In this document: piece after piece, positions 56,151 to 64,000 of the stretch
How positions within the stretch are numbered: the stretch's first letter is position 1
Layout of the letters: each line of letters starts with the position of its first letter
Source: Metellina segmentata
Lineage: Eukaryota; Arthropoda; Arachnida; Araneae; Tetragnathidae
Assembly: GCA_947359465.1 (NCBI GenBank)
Contig: OX375872.1
Span: forward strand, 140,689,608 to 140,753,607
Direction: 5' to 3'
DNA: 64,000 nt
The notes under the pieces: generated by a model
Databases searched by the model: none
Told to the model about the DNA's origin: nothing
The model's input: the letters and a program-made list of their open reading frames with translations, nothing else
Position numbers and translations under genes: made by a program

Positions 56151-56154
56151 TTCA

Positions 56155-56396
56155 TATAGGGTCGCCACAGGTTGCCATTTTATATCAATCCAAAAACGTT
56201 ATTCTAAGTTTAATGACGATAGAAATGCTTCTTCCTATTAAGACAGTGTTGGAAATTTGGATTTAATAGTAAGAAAGTATTTGTTATTTTATTTTGAAAT
56301 GAAATTTCTCTTTGAATTAACGTACTAATTTTGCTATTTTTAAGAATTTATGCTACTTGCTCAAGTGTCTAAGCTGTGACAGCCCTGTGATAAGTG
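56155..56396. mobile_element. Candidate short hAT-like MITE (AGGGTCGCCACAGG ... CTGTGACAGCCCTG)
   Basis: The left end TAGGGTCGCCACAGGTT and the right end GCTGTGACAGCCCTG are imperfect inverted repeats of the CAGGGYTGCCACAG family. The right subterminal block (TTTTGCTATTTTTAAGAATT ... CTCAAGTGTCTAAG) matches the copies at 1.8 and 42.9 kb. About 242 bp long. The flanks do not show an 8-bp duplication, so the pairing of the two ends is an inference. Confidence 0.5.
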
Positions 56397-56491
56397 ATAG
56401 AAGGCAATGTTTAACACGTTTGCCAAATCTTTCTATTTTTTTAAAAATAGTTCTTCATTCACAACGCGGATTTTACTCGTGATGGAACATA

Positions 56492-56639
56492 AAGCTGAAT
56501 TCAAATAGGAAACGCAAGGCGCAAAGTAACACGTTCAGGACAATCAGAGACGGCAAAAGTTGAAATGATTTCAACTACCTCTGCTTGTGATCTGGGCGTG
56601 TCGTTTTACGCCCTCATGCTTCCTATTTGAATTCAGCTC
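56492..56639. mobile_element. 148-bp foldback MITE with TA flanks
   Basis: The arms AGCTGAATTCAAATAGGAA at each end are exact inverted repeats, and complementarity continues, imperfectly, through almost the whole 148 bp to a central palindrome AGTTGAAATGATTTCAACT. TA flanks both ends (56,490-56,491 and 56,640-56,641), indicating a Tc1/mariner-type target duplication. There is no coding capacity. Confidence 0.85.
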
Positions 56640-56810
56640 TACACAAATTCTGAGATGCCTGTTATACTCCTAACGCAGCGATTTTCAACCTTTTTCATTC
56701 CATATAGTACACATAAACTATAATATATATTATATATATAAAGACTGGAGAATTATGTTTTAGTAATTCATTCATAATAATGTCACTTTTCCTCGGATTG
56801 CAAATATATA

Positions 56811-57727
56811 CAGGGTGGTTATAATTAAAGTATCCCTGTTCAGAGCACTGTGGAGAAAAAACAGTAGTCATAAGAGGGCCAAATCTGCGTGGTATACATT
56901 TCAGAGCATGGGAAAACGAATAAAGGAATAAAAAATTTAGTTCCGAAAACGAACAATAGGGGAACAGATGGCGCTGCGAACAGTTCCTAGCAAAAACATA
57001 ATTTAATGAAATGACCTTACAATCGTGATGCATATTAATTTCGAATTATAATTGGAAGCGACCAACAGTTCCTATTCAATAGTTGTTGCGACAGCATTTT
57101 ATAGAAAATGGAGTAGTCTGTCGCGCATTCCCATCTTCATGCCCCCAACCCGTTTGCCAGATCTGAGCCCTTCTGACTTTAGGCTGTGGGGTTACCTAAA
57201 AAGTATGGTTTATCAGGGAAGTATTTGGAACCTTGCAGATTTGAAGGACAGAGTCATCTAACACACGCGCAATATCACGAAAGATCACTTACGTGCAGTT
57301 GTTGAACATCACACGGTACCAGTTGTTGCTTCTTCAACACGGTGGACACATTGAACACTGCCAATGACCTCTTTCAACAGCCTTCTTTCCTTCTGCGTTC
57401 CATGTGTAACATTTTTTAGATGCATTAATTAAATTGACATTTGGTTGTTTATGACTATTGTCAGTATCTATCGCATTCTTATACCACTTACAAATTGTAA
57501 TTAATATGCATCACGATTGTAAGGCCATTTCATTAAATTATTTTTTCACTACGAACTGTTCGCAGCGCCATCTCTTCCACTATTGTTCGTTTTTGGAACT
57601 AAAATTTTTTCCGTCATTCGTTTCCCCATGTTTTGAAATGTATACCACGCAGATTTGGCGCTCTTATAACCACTGTTTTTTTCTCTACAGTGCTCTGAAC
57701 AGGGATGCTTTAATTATAACCACCCGG
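56811..57727. mobile_element. Mariner-like element with ~230-bp terminal inverted repeats
   Basis: The ends GGGTGGTTATAATTAAAG and their reverse complement continue into inverted repeats of roughly 230 bp on each side (about 56,811-57,045 and 57,490-57,727) with scattered differences. TA flanks the element at 56,809-56,810 and 57,728-57,729. Only about 450 bp remain between the repeats, so most of the transposase is deleted. Confidence 0.8.
57130..57400 (+). pseudogene. Mariner/Tc3-type transposase C-terminal remnant
   Basis: The + frame reads PTRLPDLSPSDFRLWGYLKS, MVYQGSIWNLADLKDRVI-stop, then TRNITKDHLRAVVEHH. PDLSPSDFxLWGYLK is the third catalytic-residue region of mariner/Tc3-like (IS630 superfamily) transposases, followed by the usual helix-rich C-terminus. 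A stop after DRVI and the missing first two-thirds make it inactive. It lies between long inverted repeats. Confidence 0.85.
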
Positions 57728-58165
57728 TATATACATGTTTTCCCATCTTATGAAAAGTGGCATTATTATGAATGAATTACAAGAACATAACTGGCCAGCC
57801 GTTTAACTCCAAAATGGTTTCTTAAAAATCTTGAAACGATTTAGTGATACTTTAATAAAAACAATTATCAGAATTATTTATATAAACGAGTGTTAAAAAT
57901 ACTAGTACTGAAACTATTTTTGAACACGCTTGTTAAAAGTTCAAAATGAAACCTTTGAAATGTGCGTGTGTTAAATCTCACTCAATTGAAACCTTTTTAC
58001 CATCTGTAAGGCACACAAATGTCGTTCTTGTGGCACACAGGTTGAAAATCGCTGATGTAACACGTGGCGCTGCCAATGGAAATGGAAAAACCGACGCCCA
58101 TTCTTTGACAAAAAATGTCCAATTTGATTCTCTCTATCAGATTTCCTTGATGAGGTAGGTAGACA

Positions 58166-58250
58166 TTTAGTTAACGTTGCACTGGAGCAATACAACAAAC
58201 TATTGACGACCGTCAGGGATCAAGCCCGAAGGAAAAGATCCGAGGACAAG
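58166..58250 (-). repeat. Truncated SINE 3' body
   Basis: TTTAGTTAACGTTGCACTGG, then AGCAATACAAC and CTATTGACGACCGTC, closely match the 3' part of the SINE inserted in the Copia element (31,900-31,985). The tRNA-like head is absent, so the copy is 5'-truncated. Confidence 0.75.
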
Positions 58251-58259
58251 ACAAGACCA

Positions 58260-59575
58260 CATAATTTTAAACTACGGTCGTTTTGACGAGGAGCATATCT
58301 TGTTCGATTGCACCTGAGATAACATTCTTAGAATTCTCTTAAAGACAGCATGTGATTCATATTCTATTCTTACTGTTCTTTCTAATGTTCATTTTATGTG
58401 TATTGTTTTACTGGTTTACAGAAGACATCATGAAATAAGTGTTAATACACCGGACTCATGTATCAAGATGCACGTGCAAATCATTCACCCTACTATCCTT
58501 CACAGTTTGGCCAAGGAATTTCGAATCACTCCACATATGAAATCACAGCGGTAGCAAAACTACAGTACGCGTGCCCAAACCGATATGTCGAATATATTTT
58601 GAAAGCAGTGTAACAAACAATGTTTTTAGTTTTACGTCTATCATAAACTACATAACTGATGATTATTCTATTTGAACGACATTCAAGCCTATAGCATAAA
58701 TTTCTTCGTAAACGTAACAATAATTTTACCATCAGACCCAAAAGTAAATGTTTTTTCGGAACAGGTCTTTTTAGGGTTTTATAGCTAAGGCATTATTAAA
58801 ATTTTCAATCTTCAATTCATTGTAATGTTTAAGCTTTACTCAACTCTTAATTTATTCCAGTTATTTTTGTATCATAGATCTAAAATATACATAGAAATCT
58901 GTGAAACATTTTATAAATACGTTTATTTAGTATTTAATATATAATGCATTTTAGCAGTTTATTTACAAGTAGATATGTAGTAGACTATATAAACGTAATA
59001 GGACTGTTTTAGCACGCAGTGAAATAGTTTTGTAACCGTTGTCGAACACATATTAAAAGAAACGAATCCGCAAGTCTAAAGCAGGTCACACATTGAGCAG
59101 ATAGATGATCACAACATGCTAACATGTACATACCTAAGACCTTTTTGCTGCACGCCGACGGGTTACGCATGCCTGTGTTGGATGTTCCTAAAGCCGTGGA
59201 AGCGTACTGCGAAACAGACCCAAAACAGCGTTTTCACCGCTCACGCCGACACCCCTGATTGGTCTCATCGTATCACTTAGGACACGGCTTTTGTCACTTC
59301 GGTGTGAGGGCTGCCTTAGGGGAGCCTCATTTGTTGGACATGCGTCTATACGCTCGATATAATCGGTTTCTGAACAGAAATTATGTCGATATGCGTGCGC
59401 ATTTCAGCCTGCTTTGTGCCGTAAGAATGATGTTGGACCAACGTATGACTTTCCTTAGACTGCAAATAGTTTAACATTTGAATTTTTTTTCAATACAAGC
59501 ACCACATTGCTATACAAGTCTTTCGTGCATATCATATTCTATTTACAAGCCTTTATGTTTACAACAACAACCTTT
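58260..59575. other. Non-coding stretch, no feature recognised
   Basis: A slightly GC-richer patch at 59,130-59,450 carries a 71-codon frame without recognisable motifs. No terminal repeats could be paired. Confidence 0.45.
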
Positions 59576-59579
59576 ATTC

Positions 59580-60650
59580 AGGAACAGTTAACGGAACAAA
59601 GCTCACAACAATATCTCTAAACATTCTTTCGAATATAGCCTTATAATTGGCCTCTTAGTTGGTTTTGTGTGCGACTCAATTTCTATATAGAGCAAGAGTC
59701 AAGTACCATCCTGACTACAGAGACAATTAGTGCCTGTGACCAGGAACGGTACCTCTAAACATTCTTTCGAATATAGCCATATAATTGGCCTCTGATGGTT
59801 GTTTCGCGCGTGCGACTTCTTTTCTATATAGAAAGAGTGAAGTACCGTCCTGACTACTGGTAATTAGCACCAGTATCCAGGAACGGTATACTGGGATAAA
59901 GCCTACAACAATATTTCTAAACATTCTTTTGTATATGGCCTCATTCATATTGGGCCTCTTTGTTGTTAGGTTCGATTTGCGACTCACTTCCTATAAAAAG
60001 CAAGAGTCTGGTACCATTCTGATTACAGGCAATTAGCACCGGAGTCCAGAAACGGTATAACGGACAAAGTTTACAACAATATCTCGAAACATTCTTTTGA
60101 ATATGGCCTCATTCATATTGGGCCTCTTTGTTGTTAAGTTCGATTTGCAAGTCACTTTCTATAAAAAGCAAGAGTGAGGTACCATCCTGATTATAGGCAA
60201 TTAACACCGGAGTCCAGAAACGGTATAACGGGACAAAGCTTACAACACAATATCTCCAAACATTCTTTTGAATACGGCCTGATAATTGGCCTCTTTGATG
60301 GTTGGTTCGTGTGCGACTCACATTTTAAAATGAGCAAGAGTCAAGTACCGTCCTGGATATAGGAACTTAGTGCTTCTATCCAGAACGGCAAGACAAGACA
60401 AAGCTTACTTAAATATTTCTAAGCATTCTTTCGAACATGGCCTCATAATCGGGCCCTTTTGTAGTTGGTTTCTGCATTTTACAAAGATCTCACATTTTAT
60501 AAAGATCAAGAGTCAAGTACCATCCGGCCTACAGGCATTTAATGCTTGTATAACGGGACAAAAATTACATCAATTTTTCTGAACATGGTCTCTTTGATGG
60601 TTTGTTTGCGTTCGACTCACTTTTTATAAAAAAGTACGAGTCAAATTTGA
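59580..60650. repeat. Diverged tandem array, ~150-170-bp period, six to seven units
   Basis: ACATTCTTTYGAATATRGCC recurs at about 59,622, 59,760, 59,921, 60,091, 60,261 and 60,425, with a partial unit near 60,585. Between them AGCAAGAGTCAAGTACCATC and CCAGGAACGGTATAACGG alternate. The units differ by 10 percent or more by eye, so the array is old compared with the 461-bp satellite. Short frames within it are incidental. Confidence 0.85.
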
Positions 60651-60659
60651 CAACTCTCA

Positions 60660-61080
60660 AACATCAATTAACGTTTTAATGACTTAACGTTTTGTTAATC
60701 CTGCAAGATCACGTATTCATGTTCAAGTATACAGCATTCGTGTATTGTGAAACATTGAATATATTTATACTCATCAAATATGCTGATTTCTTATAAGGTT
60801 CTGCGATGTTTCTATTTTCACAGTTCCTTTCGTAGCTAAACTTCAGGTATGAAGCATTGCATATATTTGCATTCTCATTACCTTTAAAGCATAGTTTCAA
60901 ATCAGTTTTATATTAGCATATTGATGAACATTTTCTAGGCCTATGCAAGTTTAGGACTGTAAGTATCTCGGATTCAGGTTTGTCAGGAAGTTTATCATTA
61001 GGATTTACATTGTTTCCATTCTGACCTACCTTTTCATTAATTCTGCTAAACATTGTCGGTACAGAAGGATCAAGTATACA
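60660..61080. other. Non-coding stretch, no feature recognised
   Basis: Nothing identifiable lies between the two diverged arrays. Confidence 0.5.
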
Positions 61081-61084
61081 GTTT

Positions 61085-61690
61085 TATTTCAAAAACTGTC
61101 TTTATGGACACGATGCCTTTTAATGGTGTACTCACGAAATAATCCCATCAGGTTTCCTATTTCTGGCTATAGGCAAAATACATTAAGAACTAGTTCTTTA
61201 TGTTTTCTTCACAATAAAATTTTACACAATTGTGTTTCTTATTAGACAAAATATACTGTCAGTTAGTCCATTTATACATATATCTTAAACCAATGTTTTG
61301 GGACTTAATGCCTTTTCATTGTTAAGCACACAATACAATCTCTTCAGGTTTTCAATTTTTGGCCGGCCATTTATTTCAAGTACGCGCATGAGGCATAGAG
61401 AGACAAAACTCATATTCTATGCTCTTTACACCATAAAGTGCTTTTTCACATTGTGATCCATTTTGTTCAGTATCAGTAAATGGCCATTTATGCACATATC
61501 AAAACAATTTTTTGTGACTTAGTGCTCTTTCATAGTTAAGTACACGATACATTCTCTTTAGGTTTTCTATTTTTGGCCGGCCAAATTCAAGTACTCGTAT
61601 GAGCATTGTGAGACAAAACTCCCATCTTTACTCTTTACACCATGAAGAGAACTTTCTCATTGCAATAAATTTAGTTTCTCTTTTGGTAGT
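61085..61690. repeat. Three diverged tandem units of ~200-220 bp
   Basis: The word order 'ACACRATAC ... TCTTYAGGTTTTC ... TTTTTGGCCGGCC ... AAGTACKCG ... GAGACAAAACTC' occurs at about 61,327 and 61,545, and a degenerate form starts near 61,096. TTTTTGGCCGGCC is at about 61,355 and 61,573 (218-bp step). Confidence 0.7.
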
Positions 61691-61834
61691 ACATTCATTA
61701 AGGATATGAAATATATCCTATATCCTAAAGAGACCAAAATAATGACTCTTTATTACAAAAACGCCCCGATACTATTAAGCAGCTAACATAAATCTTAACT
61801 CGTCAACAGGCGCAAACTAAGTCTCCTAACAATA

Positions 61835-62219
61835 TGCAGAATCCAGATCAATCCTAATCAATCTAAACCCATCAGTAACAGACTAACATAGATTAGGATG
61901 CATTGAAGAGGAACGCTCCGGATTCAGGCATTGTGAAAGGTTTTGAGACGATCAAGCTATTTCAATTGAAAGTGGCTTTTCCGAATCGTAGTTAGGGCCT
62001 CTTCACACCAACAGAAACCGGGTCAATCCAAATGAATCTGAATCCAGTATTAATCGAGACTAATGTAGATTCGGGTGCATTTAAAGCGGAACATTGGTTC
62101 TGGCAGTGGGGAAGATTTTGAGACGAACAAGCTATATCTTATGGAAGTGGCTTTCCCGAATCTTTGTCAGTTTCTACTGGATTCAGATTGACCCGGGTTT
62201 TGTTTGTGTGAAGCGGCCC
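61835..62219. mobile_element. MITE with GGGCC ends, preceded by a partial tandem copy
   Basis: The complete copy is 61,995-62,219: left end GGGCCTCTTCACACCAACA and right end GTTTGTGTGAAGCGGCCC are imperfect inverted repeats, with TA on both sides (61,993-61,994 and 62,220-62,221). Immediately upstream, 61,835-61,993 repeats the interior (GAGACKAWCAAGCTAT, AAGTGGCTTTYCCGAATC) without the ends. TA flanks and GGGCC ends would suit a Tc1/mariner- or PIF/Harbinger-type MITE. The assignment is open. Confidence 0.65.
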
Positions 62220-62229
62220 TAAATCAACC

Positions 62230-64000
62230 GATGCAGCATGAAACGGATTAGACTGATCCCTCCTTCAAAAAGTTTAGCAGCTCGTCCCTATCTATTTTGT
62301 ACTTTTATTATGTCCTATTTTATTGTTACACGTAGGTTCATTCGATCGTGAACCACCACTTCAACTTTGTTTAAAAAAATACTTATTAATCACTACTGTA
62401 CCATAAGGGTACTTAAAAGAATGTTATACGCAAATTTTATAAACTTCAGATGGTAGGGATTTTGATTTTTAAGTATTGAAAATGCCTTGTTAATGTATTA
62501 CTAGCTTACATTTTTTATGATTCAAGTACGGCATTTAAAGCCAAATACTATATGAGACAGTGTTCGTGTAAAGCTAAATGCCGAGTGCGTTAGTGTTTTG
62601 GCAACCCTTTTTGGAACTTTTGATGTAACCTGCAATGCAATTTTGGCGTGTAGATTATATTAAAAATTAACGGCTAGAATCGTTAAAACGGCGATAAATC
62701 AAATTAGCTCCTAACCAAAAGTATTTTTTTTTTGTAGTTTGTTCTTGCACAAATTGAAAATTTCTCATAATTATGTATGAGAGGTTTTTCTGTCAAACTA
62801 AATGGAGGTGGTGGTCATAGAAGAGATTTAAACGTAGTAGAGTGAGGAGTGGTAACACCTTTTTTAGTGTGCCCAGGATCAAGTGAACAAACCGTGTAAT
62901 AAAGTGACCCTTATGCTACTTTTTGTCGCCACGCCGTAGAAGTGATGAAGCATTCATCTGATTGATTCACGGGATGGGAGACTACGATCATTTATTGATT
63001 CATCATCTGATTGGTCCGTGCGACGTAGTAGTCGACTTTGACTATTTAGCCATTTTTGTAGCCACTCTATAGAAATGCACACTCACATATCTACCGTGTC
63101 ATAAGATGTTATATCTAAAAACGTGGCGATGAAATCCCAAATCGGCCAACCAAGTCAGATTTTCACAGAGCAACTGTGACTACTAGTCAATGCGTTGGTC
63201 ACGTGTTTCGAGGTTCCTCTCAATATAAGCTCTCAGTCTACTTATATTTCACGTCTACGGTAGTGGCAAAGTTTTTGTGGTGGAACGGGCTTCCTGTACG
63301 TGTGTGTAATTAGGACGTGACATCACACGACTTTTTTTCCAATATGATTTACGTACGTCACCAATAGAAATTCCAATTAATGAATTCTGAATTTATATAA
63401 GAAAGCTACTTATAGGCCACATCAATGGTAAGAGTCGCCAGAATGGTGAAAAACTAATTTTAAGGTAACCCTGCTATGTAACATGCGAGATTAGTTTGGT
63501 AATAGGAAGTAAAGTCGTCGTCTTTCAGCTGGGTTGTATGTTTACATTGAAAATATCCCTCTTATATATTTATACCGTTATGAATTCTACATAGATGTTT
63601 ATAATATTGAATTAATTAGTAGAACAGGTTTTTGTGTCTGTCACAAGTTTTAATGGAATTAACAAATCAAGTAACCTCTCGTTATATCGCTCTTCTTGAG
63701 GGACAACAAAAAATTGTTTACTATACAGTAGGAAGCAGTATAGCAAGGGTCGAAAAAAATACAAATTTTACACATTATATATTTTATATTTTATGTTTAA
63801 ATTTTGTGAAATTACGATAAAAGATGGAATATCTTTGTGCACATGGTAGATAATTTACAGTTTTCTTCCTTTCTTTCAGGGTCTTACTGATTAAGAATTT
63901 GCACCCGTTCACACGAGATAATGTTTGTAAATGCCCCTAAAAAATTTAATAGCCATTGAAAAAGGCTATGCTAACTGGTTGAAACAGGTGGCTTGACCAT
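62230..64000. other. Non-coding stretch, no feature recognised
   Basis: No gene, RNA or repeat boundary was identified to the end of the window. The 62-codon frame at 63,632 has no recognisable motif. Confidence 0.5.

Larger units (their letters stand above)
56676..58054. mobile_element. Outer hAT-type inverted-repeat element hosting a mariner
   Basis: CAGCGATTTTCAACC (56,676-56,690) is matched by GGTTGAAAATCGCTG (58,040-58,054), exact inverted 15-bp ends of a type well known in hAT elements (CAGYGRTTYTCAACC). A second inverted block, GTAATTCATTCATAATAATG, lies at about 56,763 and, reversed, at about 57,756, outside the mariner ends. The 8-bp flanks TCCTAACG and ATGTAACA agree at only four positions, so the target duplication is doubtful. 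Confidence 0.55.

Noticed and set aside
59259..59474. 71-codon frame in a GC-richer patch
   Set aside because: No family resemblance. I tried pairing the patch ends as inverted repeats and could not.

Overview
The window looks like a piece of an AT-rich arthropod genome, most likely insect. The evidence is one spliced host gene with GT-AG introns up to about 3.4 kb, tRNA-derived SINEs, and many degenerate transposons of insect-typical classes (BEL/Pao, Copia, a Ty3/gypsy-like gag, piggyBac, Tc1, mariner, pogo-like, hAT). I cannot name the species. No operons, CRISPR arrays or bacterial features are present.

The only host gene I can support runs on the + strand from 6166 to 15158. Five coding exons splice in frame to a 169-residue LITAF-domain protein with a proline-rich N-terminus carrying a PPxY motif, a CPHC knuckle, a hydrophobic membrane-dipping segment and a terminal CPNC knuckle. 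A pogo-like TA-flanked element ends about 110 bp before the splice acceptor of its first coding exon.

From about 15.8 to 36.9 kb the window is a pile of nested minus-strand mobile elements. In order on the + axis they are: a BEL integrase scrap and a gag scrap; two tandem copies of a 6-phosphofructokinase retrocopy fragment; a broken BEL/Pao element (18.35-26.4 kb) with a solo LTR inserted in its integrase, a five-fold tandem duplication of its gag zinc-knuckle region and a tandemly amplified 5' LTR; a gypsy-like gag/protease scrap; quiet AT-rich DNA; a Copia element (30.36-35.44 kb) inserted with a 5-bp target duplication into a solo LTR of the same BEL family; and a piggyBac transposase pseudogene which that LTR truncates. 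A tRNA-derived SINE with a 13-bp target duplication interrupts the Copia reverse-transcriptase region.

At 37,211-42,281 lie eleven near-identical copies of a 461-bp satellite unit, followed by a Tc1 transposase N-terminal remnant and the end of a CAGGGCTRCCACAG-type hAT element. The stretch 43-48.8 kb is AT-rich and nearly featureless. From 48.8 to 64 kb there are a hAT transposase remnant with its terminal repeat, a minisatellite, three tandem 286-bp units, clusters of a palindromic motif (GACGAGATATCTCGTC), two small MITEs, a mariner-like element nested inside a hAT-type inverted-repeat element, and two diverged tandem arrays.

The strongest theme is recurrent local tandem duplication, often inside transposon sequence (units of 91, 167, 222, 268, 286, 390, 461 and 570 bp). 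I found no gene set forming a new pathway or defence system. The remarkable content is repeat and transposon architecture. All calls come from reading the sequence and remembered family motifs, with no database search.
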